A DNA stretch of 55,559 nucleotides, from contig USFF01000007.1 of assembly GCA_900553835.1 (NCBI GenBank), positions 1 to 55,559 of the forward strand, written 5' to 3'. Source of the stretch: an uncultured Mycoplasmatota bacterium (GTDB lineage: Bacteria; Bacillota_I; Bacilli_A; RF39; UBA660). The notes below the pieces were generated by a model. The model saw only the letters and a program-made list of their open reading frames with translations. It had not been told where the DNA came from and searched no databases. How positions within the stretch are numbered: position 1 is the stretch's first letter; each line of letters starts with the position of its first letter. This document shows positions 13,824 to 22,703 of this stretch, in pieces. The translations under genes were made by a program, and so were the position numbers.

Positions 13824-14861
13824 ATGAAAGAAAAATTAGAAAGTATTCGTGAGAATGGTTTAAAAAAGTTAGAAAGTGTTAAGAGTTTAAAAGAACTTGA
13901 AGAAGTTAATAAAGAACTTACTGGTAAAAAGAGTGAACTTACTGAAGTTCTAAAAAACATGGGAAGTTTAACTAGTGAGATGAGAAAAGAAATAGGTATT
14001 AAAACTACTGAAATTAAGAATGTTTTTGCAAATAAATTAGAAGAGATTGAAAAGAAGTTAATTGAAAGTAAAAGCGTAGTAGATGAAGACTTTGATACAA
14101 GTGTTCCAGGATTAGAAGTAAACAGTGGAAGAATGCATCCAATTACAGAGATGTGTTATGATTTAAATGATGCGTTTGCTTCACTTGGATTTGAAGTGTT
14201 TAGTGAAAATGATATTAGTAGTGAAAAATATGCATTTGATAATTTAAACTTTAGAAAAGATCACCCAGCAAGAGAAAGTATGGATACTTATTGGCTAGAA
14301 GGAACCGAGGATAAAAAAGGTAGTGAAAGACTATGTTTAAGACCTCATTTAACTGGAGGTAGTGTTAGATACTTACTTAAACATGGAGCACCAGCTAAAT
14401 TCGTTTACCCTGGACGTGTATTTAGAAATGAAACTACTGATGCAAGACATGAAAGAGCATTCTATCAATATGAAGCTTTAATAGTAGATAAAAATATTAG
14501 TTTCTCTTCTGGTAAAGTTATGATAGAAACTATACTTGAAAAGATTTTTGGAAGAAAAGTAAATGTTAGAATGAGAGAAGGATTTTTTCCATTTACTGAA
14601 CCGGGTTATGAAATTGATATGGAATGCTTAGTATGTGAAGGAAAAGGATGTTCAGTATGTCACCACAGTGGCTGGATAGAAGTTATGCCAGGTGGAGTAA
14701 TACATCCTAATGTACTTAGAAGTGCTAACTTAGATCCTGAAGAGTGGACTGGTTTCTATATCAATATTGGTGTAGATAGACTTGTTATGATGAGATATAA
14801 AATTGATGATGTTAGACTTTTAAGAAGTAGTGATTTAAGATTTTTAAAGGAATTTAAATAG
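13824..14861 (+). CDS. pheS: phenylalanine-tRNA ligase alpha subunit
   Basis: The protein is 345 aa, the normal size. PheS forms an alpha2-beta2 enzyme with PheT that charges tRNA-Phe. An N-terminal coiled-coil helps tRNA binding. Class II motif 2 is VFRNETTDARHERAFYQYE. The Phe pocket region is EGFFPFTEPGYEID. Motif 3 is GVDRLVMMRYKIDDVRLLR. A four-cysteine cluster CLVCEGKGCSVC is the probable zinc or structural site found in many bacterial PheS. GGAGG lies 7 bases before the start, directly after the T-box leader. Confidence 0.97.
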   Translation: MKEKLESIRENGLKKLESVKSLKELEEVNKELTGKKSELTEVLKNMGSLTSEMRKEIGIKTTEIKNVFANKLEEIEKKLIESKSVVDEDFDTSVPGLEVNSGRMHPITEMCYDLNDAFASLGFEVFSENDISSEKYAFDNLNFRKDHPARESMDTYWLEGTEDKKGSERLCLRPHLTGGSVRYLLKHGAPAKFVYPGRVFRNETTDARHERAFYQYEALIVDKNISFSSGKVMIETILEKIFGRKVNVRMREGFFPFTEPGYEIDMECLVCEGKGCSVCHHSGWIEVMPGGVIHPNVLRSANLDPEEWTGFYINIGVDRLVMMRYKIDDVRLLRSSDLRFLKEFK

Positions 14862-14872
14862 GAGGTAAAAAG

Positions 14873-17290
14873 ATGAAGATATCATTAAACTGGATAAGAA
14901 AATATATTGATTTACCAGAAAATATTACTGATGAAGATATAATGAAAGATTTAACTTTAAGAACAGTTGAAGTTGAAAGTATAGAAAAAACTAGAGATAA
15001 GTTTGAGAATATTGTTGTAGGTAAAATATTAGAAGTTAAAAATCATCCTAATGCTGATACACTTAAAATATGTATGGTCGATTTAGGACTAGATGAGGCT
15101 AAACAAATTGTATGTGGTGGATCTAATCTTGAAGTAAATGAGTATGTTGTTATTTCTAAACCAGGAAGCTATGTTTACTGGCATGGAGAAGGATCTCTTG
15201 TTGAAATTAAAGAAACGAAAATGAGAGGAGAAGACTCTTATGGTATGATATGTGGTGCAACTGAAGTATATCTTGAAGAGTTATTTCCACCAAAAGATGA
15301 AAGAGAAATTGTGGTTTTAGATGGGGAATATAAACCAGGAGAAAATATAGCAGATGCACTTGGACTATCTGATACAATTTTAGAAATTGATAATAAAAGT
15401 TTAAGTAATAGACCTGATTTATGGGGCCACTATGGAATAGCAAGAGAATTAAGTGCAATTTATGATGTTCCTTTAAAAGAACTAGAAAGCACTAGTATAG
15501 AAAATGTTAGTGACTATAACGTAGAAATACTAGAAACAGAAAAATGTAAAAGATATGCTGCTATTAAAATAGACGGTGTTTATGTAAAAGAAAGTCCTCT
15601 TTGGATGAAAAACTTAATTACAAATGCAGGTATGAGACCAATAAATGCAATTGTAGATATTACAAATTATGTTATGATGGCAGTAGGACAGCCAGCGCAC
15701 GCTTTTGATAGTACTCATGTAGAAGGAGAAAAAATAGTAGTTAGAAATGCTAAAGAAAATGAAAAGTTATTATTACTTGATAATAATTTACTCGATTTAA
15801 CTACTGAGGATTTGGTAATTAGTGATGAAGTTTCAGCTCTAGCTCTTGCTGGTATTAAAGGCGGTAAAAAAGACTCAATTTTAAGTACTACAACTAGTAT
15901 ACTATTAGAAGTTGCTAATTTTACTCCAGAGTCTATTAGAAAAACTGAAAGAAGATATGGAGAAAAGACTGATGCTTCTATTAGATATGAAAAAGGTATT
16001 GATACTGAAAGAGTAGATTTAGGTATAAGTCTTGCTTTAAAATTATTTAAAGGAATTTTCCCAGAATGTAAAGTAGTAGCTTATCATGATGAATATATAG
16101 AAGAAACTCCTAATAATAAAATAGATGTATCTAAAAAGTTTTTAGATGAAAGACTTGGTAAAAGTTTAGAAAGTAAAGAAATTATTAGAATTCTTACAAG
16201 GTTAGGTTACACCGTAACATTTGAAAATGATGTTTACCATGTACTAGTGCCAACATATAGAAGTACTGGAGATGTAACTATAAAAGATGATGTAATGGGA
16301 GATATCGTCAGAATAATTGGATTTAATACTTTTGAAAAGAAAGCTCTTACTATTAATTTTACGGAGCCAGTTATTCAAAATAATGTTTTACTTGAAAGAA
16401 GACTTAAGACTTATTTAAGTTATAGATGTGGTTTTTATGAAATTATAACTTACCCATGGATAGATGAAAAGTATATAACTGCAGCAGGTCTTCAAAAAGA
16501 AAAGATGATAAAATTAGCAACACCCCCTAGTCCAGAACAAGCATATTTAAGATCTAGTTTAGTACCTGCACTTCTAGAAGCAACTGTTAAAAATTTAAGA
16601 TATTATAATGATTTTATGATATATGAAATGACTGAAGTATTTGAAAAAGGAGAGTATCATGAGTCATCAATAGATGAAACTCTTCCAGTACATAAAAACT
16701 ATTTAAGCGCGGCAATTGTATGTAAAGATGCTAAAGAAGCTTTCTTAAAATTAAAAGGTGTTATAGAAAATATGAGTAGTTATACTCATATGGAAGAGTT
16801 AACACTTAAAAAAGGAGAAAAACCTTCATGGGCTGATGTTAATGCTCATTTAGAAATTATGTTAGGAGAAGAAAAAGTTGGAGAAATGGGACTAGTAAGC
16901 GCTAAGGTTATGAATGACGTGAAAATCAAAAGAGTAAATGTAGCTATCTTTGAAATTAATGAAAGTATGCTTAGACCTCTTCCAAGTAGAACAAATAAAT
17001 ACACTCATTTACCTGAAGTGCCACTAGTAGAAAAAGATATTTCTATTATAGTAGATAAATCTGTTACATGGGAAACTATTTCTAAGATGATTAAATCTAA
17101 AGTAAATGAACTTATATTTACTGAGGAATATACTGGTTTACCAGTACCACTTGGTAAAAAAAGTGTTACATTTAAGATTAAACTTGGAGATGGACAAAAG
17201 ACAATGACTACAGATGAAATTAATAAAAAGATTAATGATATATTAAAAACATTATCATTTACTTGTAATGCATATTTAAGAGAAGAATAA
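14873..17290 (+). CDS. pheT: phenylalanine-tRNA ligase beta subunit
   Basis: The protein is 805 aa. Domains in order: an N-terminal B1; an EMAP-like tRNA-binding OB fold (about residues 40-150, VGKILEVKNHPNADTLKIC); a B3/B4 editing domain (DITNYVMMAVGQPAHAFD and IKGGKKDSI); a B5 domain; a catalytic-like core without class II activity (PSPEQAYLRSSLVPALLEA); and a C-terminal ferredoxin-fold anticodon-binding domain (TYTGLPVPLGKKSVTFKIKL-like). GGAGGT is 6 bases before the start and 11 bases separate it from pheS. Confidence 0.97.
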   Translation: MKISLNWIRKYIDLPENITDEDIMKDLTLRTVEVESIEKTRDKFENIVVGKILEVKNHPNADTLKICMVDLGLDEAKQIVCGGSNLEVNEYVVISKPGSYVYWHGEGSLVEIKETKMRGEDSYGMICGATEVYLEELFPPKDEREIVVLDGEYKPGENIADALGLSDTILEIDNKSLSNRPDLWGHYGIARELSAIYDVPLKELESTSIENVSDYNVEILETEKCKRYAAIKIDGVYVKESPLWMKNLITNAGMRPINAIVDITNYVMMAVGQPAHAFDSTHVEGEKIVVRNAKENEKLLLLDNNLLDLTTEDLVISDEVSALALAGIKGGKKDSILSTTTSILLEVANFTPESIRKTERRYGEKTDASIRYEKGIDTERVDLGISLALKLFKGIFPECKVVAYHDEYIEETPNNKIDVSKKFLDERLGKSLESKEIIRILTRLGYTVTFENDVYHVLVPTYRSTGDVTIKDDVMGDIVRIIGFNTFEKKALTINFTEPVIQNNVLLERRLKTYLSYRCGFYEIITYPWIDEKYITAAGLQKEKMIKLATPPSPEQAYLRSSLVPALLEATVKNLRYYNDFMIYEMTEVFEKGEYHESSIDETLPVHKNYLSAAIVCKDAKEAFLKLKGVIENMSSYTHMEELTLKKGEKPSWADVNAHLEIMLGEEKVGEMGLVSAKVMNDVKIKRVNVAIFEINESMLRPLPSRTNKYTHLPEVPLVEKDISIIVDKSVTWETISKMIKSKVNELIFTEEYTGLPVPLGKKSVTFKIKLGDGQKTMTTDEINKKINDILKTLSFTCNAYLREE

Positions 17291-17308
17291 GAGGCTTATT
17301 CTTCCCTT
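17282..17308 (+). terminator. possible terminator after pheT
   Basis: GAAGAATAA (17282-17290) pairs with TTATTCTTC (17296-17304) around GAGGC. It includes the stop codon but is followed only by CCCTTTA, so the T-tract is weak. Confidence 0.45.
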
Positions 17309-17362
17309 TATATAAAAAAACATAAAAAACACCTTAAAAATGGCTTTTAATGATAAAAAGGG

Positions 17363-17391
17363 TTGTAAACTAAGTAAATATTTGTTATAAT
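17363..17391 (+). promoter_or_regulatory. sigma-A-type promoter for rpmG-efp
   Basis: TTGTAA and TATAAT with a 17-base spacer, and TGT before the -10 (extended -10). It is one of the best promoters in the window. Confidence 0.75.
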
Positions 17392-17421
17392 TTTCATTGT
17401 AAAAAAAGGAGGCAATTTGAA

Positions 17422-17592
17422 ATGGCAAAAAAAGAAAATAGAGAAGGCGTTGCTCTTCAGTGTACTGTTTGTAAAGAAATTAACTACTTAACAAGTAAGA
17501 ATAAAAAAAATACTGAAGGCAAACTTGAAATAAATAAGTTTTGTCCAAGATGTAATAAAACAACTTCTCACAAAGAAAGAAAGGCTGATTAA
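17422..17592 (+). CDS. rpmG: 50S ribosomal protein L33
   Basis: The protein is 56 aa. It begins MAKKENREGVALQCTVCKE and has C14, C17, C41 and C44 as a complete zinc ribbon (CTVC and CPRC), so this is the zinc-dependent form of L33. YLTSKNKKN is the typical loop. AAAGGAGG precedes the start by 8 bases. It is 2 bases from efp, which must be co-transcribed. Confidence 0.95.
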   Translation: MAKKENREGVALQCTVCKEINYLTSKNKKNTEGKLEINKFCPRCNKTTSHKERKAD

Positions 17593-17594
17593 TT

Positions 17595-18152
17595 ATGTTT
17601 AACGTTAATGATATTAAAAATGGTATGACTATTAGTTATGAAGGTAATGTTTATCAAGTAGTTGAATTTCAACATGTAAAACCTGGTAAAGGAAGTGCTT
17701 TTGTTAAAACAAAATTAAAGAACTTAAGAACTAATAGTACTCAAGAAATTACATTTAATGCTGGTATTAAACTAGAGAAGGCTAATGTTACTAAAAGAGC
17801 TTTAAGTTATTTATATAATGATGGGGATACTTATGTATTTATGGATAATAGTACTTATGATCAATTAGAACTTAATAAAAGTAAAGTAGCTGACTATATT
17901 AAATTCTTAAAAGAAGGACTTAATGTAGAAGTAATGAGTTTTGATGGAGAAGTAATTGGTATTAGTTTACCAGAAAAAGTTAGTTACAAAGTAATTGAAA
18001 CAGAAATGGCTGTTAAAGGTAATACTACTAGTGGTGCTCAGAAAGATGCTACTATAGAAACAGGTTATACTGTTAAAGTACCTTTATTCATTGAAAATGG
18101 AGAAGAAATCATTATTACAACCAGTGATGGAAAATATTCTTCAAGAGCATAG
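17595..18152 (+). CDS. efp: elongation factor P
   Basis: The protein is 185 aa with three beta-barrel domains. EF-P relieves ribosome stalling at polyproline. The modified-loop region reads VKPGKGSAFVKTKLKN with the conserved lysine (PGKG). The third domain ends GYTVKVPLFIENGEEIIITT, then DGKYSSRA, close to the usual DGxYxxR terminus. No gene for a lysine modification enzyme is nearby. The ribosome-binding site lies within the end of rpmG. Confidence 0.96.
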   Translation: MFNVNDIKNGMTISYEGNVYQVVEFQHVKPGKGSAFVKTKLKNLRTNSTQEITFNAGIKLEKANVTKRALSYLYNDGDTYVFMDNSTYDQLELNKSKVADYIKFLKEGLNVEVMSFDGEVIGISLPEKVSYKVIETEMAVKGNTTSGAQKDATIETGYTVKVPLFIENGEEIIITTSDGKYSSRA

Positions 18153-18204
18153 AAATATGTTCTTTTTTTTTAATTACTTCATAATATTTTGTAGGAGGCA
18201 TTAA

Positions 18205-18696
18205 ATGATTAATAAACAAAGTATGTGGTTTTTAACACTTTTCTCTTTAGTACTTGTTCTTGGTGTATATTACGTTACTATGCCAAATGATTTATTAAAG
18301 GGAAAAATAACTGGAGAAGAAGTAAAAAGTGAGGTAAATGTAAATGTTACAGAGGGAGACACTTTAATAGCAATGCGAGCTAATAGAGATGAAAAGGTTG
18401 CACTTGAAACAGAAAAACTAGAAGAAATACTTACTAATGAAAGTTCAACTCCTGAAGATAAGAATAAAGCTTTTGAAGAACTTAAGCTTCTTAACATAAA
18501 TGTTTCAAAAGAAAGTGAACTTGAAAATAAGTTAGAAACTAAATTTGGAATTAAGAGTTATATAGAAATTAATAAGGATAGTATTAAAGTAGTTATTAAC
18601 TCTAAAGAACATGATGCAAGCCTTGCTAACAATATTATGAGATGTTTACAAGAAGAATATAAAGAAAAAATGTATATTACAGTAGAATTTGAATAG
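18205..18696 (+). CDS. SpoIIIAH-like protein
   Basis: The protein is 163 aa, with one N-terminal membrane segment (about 8-26: WFLTLFSLVLVLGVYYVTMP), a coiled-coil stretch and a C-terminal ring-building-like domain (LENKLETKFGIKSYIEINKD, VKVVINSKEHDASLANNIM-like). This matches SpoIIIAH/YscJ-type proteins, which in spore-formers build the channel between forespore and mother cell with SpoIIQ. The rest of spoIIIA is not here, and the family persists in some non-sporulating relatives. GGAGGC lies 8 bases before the start. Confidence 0.75.
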   Translation: MINKQSMWFLTLFSLVLVLGVYYVTMPNDLLKGKITGEEVKSEVNVNVTEGDTLIAMRANRDEKVALETEKLEEILTNESSTPEDKNKAFEELKLLNINVSKESELENKLETKFGIKSYIEINKDSIKVVINSKEHDASLANNIMRCLQEEYKEKMYITVEFE

Positions 18697-18753
18697 CAAA
18701 CTTTTATTTTTTTCATAGAATACTATAGTGAAATATATATTAAGGTGGTGTCT

Positions 18754-18969
18754 ATGAATAAAAATATTTTAACCACGAGAGAACAAGAGGTGTTTTCACT
18801 TTTAGTAAAAAACTATACAACTAGACAAATAGCAGATAAATTATTTATAAGTGAAAAGACAGTAAGAAATCATATTTCTAATGTAATGCAAAAATTAGAA
18901 GTGGAATCTCGTACATCTGCTGTAATTGAACTTTTAAAACTTGGTGAAATTAAAATAGAAAATGACTAA
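18754..18969 (+). CDS. gerE: GerE-like LuxR-type DNA-binding protein
   Basis: The protein is 71 aa, a single helix-turn-helix domain of the LuxR/GerE class: LTTREQEVFSLLV, TTRQIADKLFISEKTVRNHI, SNVMQKLEVESRTSAVIELL. The length and lack of a sensory domain are as in GerE, the last mother-cell regulator of sporulation. ATG 18754 is used because AAGGTGG ends 5 bases before it; in-frame GTG codons at 18745 and 18748 overlap that site. The proximity to gerM mirrors Bacillus. Confidence 0.8.
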   Translation: MNKNILTTREQEVFSLLVKNYTTRQIADKLFISEKTVRNHISNVMQKLEVESRTSAVIELLKLGEIKIEND

Positions 18970-18988
18970 CTAGAGTCATTTTTTATTT
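18961..18988 (+). terminator. terminator after gerE-like gene
   Basis: AATGACT and AGTCATT pair around AACTAG, followed by TTTTATTT. The stop codon is in the hairpin. Confidence 0.75.
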
Positions 18989-19021
18989 ATGTATTTAATA
19001 TACTTTAAATAGAGGTGGCAT

Positions 19022-19948
19022 ATGTTAAAAAGATTTGGTTTTAGAAAACTAGCTGTAACTACTACTGCTTTATTTGTAATTGGTCTTTTATATTTCTTTC
19101 CTACTAAGGAATTAAATGTTAATAAGAATATTACTTATTATGAAGAAAGTGATTTTAGTGAGGTGTTTTTACTTGATAAGAATAACTTTGTAAGTGAAGT
19201 GTCTGTTATATCAAATGAAACTGATTTAATAGAGAAGTTAAAGAATAAAATGGAACTTCTTATAAAGAAAGATAACAATGAAAAAGTTCCTAGTAGTTTT
19301 AAGGGTGTTATACCTAGTGATACTAAAGTACTATCTTTAGGTGTTGAAAATAATATTTGTACGATTGACTTTTCTAAAGAAATTTTAAATGTTACTAATT
19401 TGATGGAAGAAAAAATGGTGGAAGCTATAATTTATACTCTTACAAGTGAAAGTGAGGTAAAAGAAGTTATTCTTAAGGTAGAAGGTAAAGTTCTTGAAAG
19501 ACTTCCTAATTCAAATAAACTTTTGCCAAATGTTTTTGATAGAAGTTATGGTATAAATAAGAATTATGATATTAACAACCTTTATGATTTAACTAAAACT
19601 ACAGTTTATTATATAGGCGAGGATAGTGGTAATAGTTATTATGTTCCTGTTACTAAAGTTACTAATTCTAATGATGATAAAATAAGTGTTATAGTTAGTG
19701 AACTTAAAAGTAGTATTTTATATCAAAGTAATTTAAGTAGTTATTTAAATTCTAAAGCAGAATTAATTAACTATGAAAAAGAAGAAAATGTAATGAAACT
19801 TACTTTTAATGATAAGATATTTTATTCAATGTATGACAAGAATATATTAGAAGAAGTAGTTTATACAATAGGTAAAAGTGTTAAAGATAATTATAATGTA
19901 GATGAAGTTATGTTTTATGTAGGAGATGAAATGATAACTAAGTATTAA
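19022..19948 (+). CDS. gerM: GerM-like protein with two GerM domains
   Basis: The protein is 308 aa. An N-terminal membrane segment (about 10-27) is followed by two GerM (sporulation/spore germination) domains. Each has the pattern of a VFLLDKNN or YYVPVTK strand, a LKNKMELLI or SELKSSIL helix, and a CTIDFSKEIL or MKLTFNDKIF strand followed by a VEAIIYTLT or LEEVVYTIG helix. In spore-formers GerM is an envelope protein with peptidoglycan-linked roles. GAGGTGG lies 4 bases before the start. Confidence 0.82.
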   Translation: MLKRFGFRKLAVTTTALFVIGLLYFFPTKELNVNKNITYYEESDFSEVFLLDKNNFVSEVSVISNETDLIEKLKNKMELLIKKDNNEKVPSSFKGVIPSDTKVLSLGVENNICTIDFSKEILNVTNLMEEKMVEAIIYTLTSESEVKEVILKVEGKVLERLPNSNKLLPNVFDRSYGINKNYDINNLYDLTKTTVYYIGEDSGNSYYVPVTKVTNSNDDKISVIVSELKSSILYQSNLSSYLNSKAELINYEKEENVMKLTFNDKIFYSMYDKNILEEVVYTIGKSVKDNYNVDEVMFYVGDEMITKY

Positions 19949-19952
19949 AAAA

Positions 19953-19985
19953 AACTCTAGCAAATTGCTAGAGTTAATTTTTTTT
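19953..19985. terminator. bidirectional terminator between gerM and tRNA-Arg
   Basis: AACTCTAGC (19953-19961) pairs with GCTAGAGTT (19967-19975) around AAATT. T-rich sequence lies on both strands outside the stem (AATTTTTTTTAA on plus, ACTTTTT-like on minus), so it can serve the convergent gerM and tRNA genes. Confidence 0.8.
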
Positions 19986-19987
19986 AA

Positions 19988-20064
<77 letters not shown>

Positions 20065-20084
20065 AGATGCCTTAACACTTCTAA

Positions 20085-20113
20085 AGTATACAATAATTTT
20101 GCTAGAATATCAA
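20085..20113 (-). promoter_or_regulatory. promoter of tRNA-Arg
   Basis: On the minus strand TTGATA and TATACT are separated by 17 bases, 20 bases before the mature 5' end of the tRNA. Confidence 0.75.
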
Positions 20114-20174
20114 GTCTTTTTTATTATTTTCTAAAAAATATTTTTTATTTTAGTATTTTTTTATTTGTTATTAT

Positions 20175-20226
20175 AAAAAGAAGTGTTAAACTCCCCATCC
20201 AATCTGGGGACTTCAACACTTCAAGT
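20175..20226 (-). ncRNA. short promoter-hairpin-terminator transcription unit
   Basis: On the minus strand a promoter is followed within 15 bases by a compound stem: GAAGTGTT/AACACTTC (20180-20187 with 20215-20222) enclosing TCCCCA/TGGGGA (20192-20197 with 20205-20210). A run of five T (20175-20179) follows. The product would be an RNA of about 50 bases upstream of tRNA-Arg. AACACTTC followed by an AAGTATA-like sequence also occurs at 20075-20090 beside the tRNA promoter. No coding capacity and no family recognised. Confidence 0.5.
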
Positions 20227-20232
20227 ATAGAC

Positions 20233-20260
20233 AACATATCACGATTAATAAAAGTGTCAA
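20233..20260 (-). promoter_or_regulatory. promoter of the short hairpin RNA
   Basis: TTGACA (20255-20260) and TATGTT (20233-20238) on the minus strand, with a 16-base spacer. An alternative -10, TATACT, lies a little further on. Confidence 0.55.
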
Positions 20261-20418
20261 GGTGATCAATTATCTATTAATATTTTATGAACAAAAATCA
20301 AAAAAATGTATAAAAAGGTAATAGTTAAATGCCTATTATTCTTTTTAATTTTGTACCAAAATAAGGAACAAATATATGCTTCTTTCAAAAATTGAAAATT
20401 TGAGTTTGAAAATTGAAA

Positions 20419-20505
20419 TTTTACACATTTGTGTAAAAATTTTGTGTAAAATTTCACGTAAAGTGAAAAAATTTAGGGGAATTTAGGGGAAAAAATTCGT
20501 ATAAG
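20419..20505 (+). promoter_or_regulatory. operator array and promoter of the bacteriocin operon
   Basis: A perfect palindrome TTTTACACA-TT-TGTGTAAAA (20419-20438) has its right half repeated 13 bases on. A second inverted repeat, TTTCAC-GTAAA-GTGAAA (20452-20468), follows, then two tandem copies of ATTTAGGGGA (20471-20490). A -10-like TATAAG stands at 20500 with no proper -35, so the tandem repeats occupy an activator position. No regulator gene is adjacent. Confidence 0.55.
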
Positions 20506-20526
20506 AAAGGCAAGGAGGGTGAAACT

Positions 20527-22560
20527 ATGGGCAAAAATCTTGAAGTTTTACAAGAAGACAAAAATGACTGCGCTGCTGCATGTATTTCATCACTAATAAA
20601 ATATTATGGTGGGTACATGGATTTAGAAAGTATTAGATTAATTATTAATACCACTAAAGAAGGCACTAATGCATATGACATTATTAACGGAGTAAAAGAA
20701 ATTGGTTTTGAATCGGCCGGCAAGAAAATTGATTTCAATATTTTAGTTAAAGAGAGTATGCCATTAATCGCGCATGTTAGGAAAGATAACTACTATCATT
20801 TTGTAGTAATTTATAAAGTTTTTCCAGAAAGAAAAAAATTATTAATAATGGATCCTAGTATTGGTTTAACTAAAATAAGTTATGAAAAATTTAATAGTTT
20901 ATATCTTGGAACTGTTTTAAAGCTAGTGAAAGTAAAAGAACTACCCAAACTAGAGAAAACTAATGAACTCTTGAAAGTAATAATATCTAGCAGTTTTAAA
21001 AATAAAAAAACTATAATTATTTTATCTTTACTTTCCCTAATGGTTTTCGTTTTAGGTGTAGTTAGTTCTCTATTTTACAAAGTTTTAATTGATAATCCTT
21101 CAGGACTAAAATATGCTTATTTATTCATATTAATTATTCTTATTAAACTAGTTTTTGATTTTATTAGAAATTTGTTAATGAATAATCTTAATAAAAATAC
21201 TGAACTATTAGTTAATAAAGAAATGTTAAATAGATTGTTTCGCCTTCCTTATAGCTACTACAAGAATAAGACTACTGGAGAAATTATAAGTAGAATTAAT
21301 GACCTTTCTATGATAAAAGATTTGGCTTTAGAGATAATATTTAATTTACTTGTAGATGTTTTATTAGTAATTACTTCTTTAGTATTAATTGGAATTATAA
21401 GTATTAAGTTTCTTGTTATATCATTAATTATTCTTATTTTATATTTGTTAATTTCTCTTATTTATAACAAATTTACGAATAAAAGAATTAGATTATTACA
21501 GGAGAGTAAAGGCTTATATAACCATAAATTAATAGAAAGTATAGAAGGTTTAGAAAGTATTAGCAATTTAAACTTAATAAATAATTTTATTAATAAAGTT
21601 CATTCTTACTTTAAAGAATCTTGTTTAGAAAATAAAAAATATAATGTTTGCAACATAACTATAACAGTCTTTAAAGAAGCTATTTTAGAAATTAGTACCT
21701 TAGTTATTTTAGTGCTTGGAATAGCAAGCATGAACGAAACTTTTACTATTGGTAAGGTTATTTTGGTATATATGCTTTATAGTAATTATATATCAGCAAT
21801 TAAAGTATTTATTGATAAACTTCCTGACATAAACTATGCTTATAAAAATATTGAAAAAGTTAATGGACTACTTAAGAAAAAAGATAGTACTGTTAGTTTT
21901 AAAACTATTAATGGTAATATTAAAGTAGAGAATTTATCTTTTAAAAGAATAGATTATTTATTTAACAATATTAACTATGAAATAAAAGAAGGTTCTAAGG
22001 TAATGTTAGTGGGTTCTTCTGGATGTGGTAAAAGTACTTTTTTGAAAATATTACTTAAATATTTTAGTAGTTACACTGGTAACATCTTTATAAATGATGT
22101 TAACTTAAAAGATATAGATGAAGCTGTTATTAATAATAGTTTTACGTATATTGGTCAAAATGAAAAGATATTTAATGATACTATTAAAAATAACATTTTA
22201 TTAGATAGAAGAGTTAGTGATAAACTTTATGAAGAAGTTATTAATATTACTAGGGTTAATGAAATTATTAATAGTAAAGGTTTAAAAGATGGTTCTATTA
22301 TAGAAGAAGATGGTTTTAATTTAAGTGGTGGCGAAAGACAAAGAATTATTCTTGCGAGAAGTTTAATAAAAAATAGTAATTATTTATTAATTGATGAAGC
22401 TTTAAGTGAAGTAGATGATACTTTAGAAAAGAGTATTATACTTGATTTAATAGATAAATTTAAAGATAAAACTATTATTTATGTATCTCATAAAGAAAGT
22501 ATTCAGAAGTTATTTAAAAATAAAATATTTTTAGAAAGGAGTAATTTAAATGACAAATGA
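20527..22560 (+). CDS. peptidase-containing ABC transporter for double-glycine peptides
   Basis: The protein is 677 aa. The N-terminal C39 protease domain has Cys15 (DKNDCAAACI), His91 (YYHFVVIY) and Asp109 (IMDPSIGL). A six-helix membrane domain follows (about 155-440), then the ATPase domain with Walker A GSSGCGKST (about 496), signature LSGGERQR (about 599), Walker B YLLIDEALSEVDD and H-loop VSHKES. Such proteins cut the leader after Gly-Gly and export the mature peptide. The two peptides encoded directly downstream fit as substrates. GGAGGGTG lies before the ATG. The end overlaps the first peptide gene by 11 bases. Confidence 0.93.
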   Translation: MGKNLEVLQEDKNDCAAACISSLIKYYGGYMDLESIRLIINTTKEGTNAYDIINGVKEIGFESAGKKIDFNILVKESMPLIAHVRKDNYYHFVVIYKVFPERKKLLIMDPSIGLTKISYEKFNSLYLGTVLKLVKVKELPKLEKTNELLKVIISSSFKNKKTIIILSLLSLMVFVLGVVSSLFYKVLIDNPSGLKYAYLFILIILIKLVFDFIRNLLMNNLNKNTELLVNKEMLNRLFRLPYSYYKNKTTGEIISRINDLSMIKDLALEIIFNLLVDVLLVITSLVLIGIISIKFLVISLIILILYLLISLIYNKFTNKRIRLLQESKGLYNHKLIESIEGLESISNLNLINNFINKVHSYFKESCLENKKYNVCNITITVFKEAILEISTLVILVLGIASMNETFTIGKVILVYMLYSNYISAIKVFIDKLPDINYAYKNIEKVNGLLKKKDSTVSFKTINGNIKVENLSFKRIDYLFNNINYEIKEGSKVMLVGSSGCGKSTFLKILLKYFSSYTGNIFINDVNLKDIDEAVINNSFTYIGQNEKIFNDTIKNNILLDRRVSDKLYEEVINITRVNEIINSKGLKDGSIIEEDGFNLSGGERQRIILARSLIKNSNYLLIDEALSEVDDTLEKSIILDLIDKFKDKTIIYVSHKESIQKLFKNKIFLERSNLNDK

Positions 22561-22681
22561 AGAATTATTAGAAGTTAGAGGAGGAATATCTTTTAAACTT
22601 TGGGGAATAGCAGGTCTTATAGTAACCTTCATTTTGGGTTTCTTTGAAGGTGTTGCTAATCCAGTTAAATGTGGTAAATAA
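22550..22681 (+). CDS. double-glycine leader bacteriocin peptide 1
   Basis: The precursor is 43 aa. The leader MTNEELLEVRGG ends at the Gly-Gly cleavage site, and the predicted mature peptide of 31 residues starts ISFKLWGIAGLIV. The mature part is hydrophobic with GxxxG-type spacing, a single Cys near the end and the terminus PVKCGK. AAAGGAG lies 8 bases before the ATG, inside the transporter gene. It was identified by position, leader and peptide chemistry. The target is unknown. Confidence 0.8.
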   Translation: MTNEELLEVRGGISFKLWGIAGLIVTFILGFFEGVANPVKCGK

Positions 22682-22703
22682 TAAGCAAGAAAGGAGAATT
22701 ATA

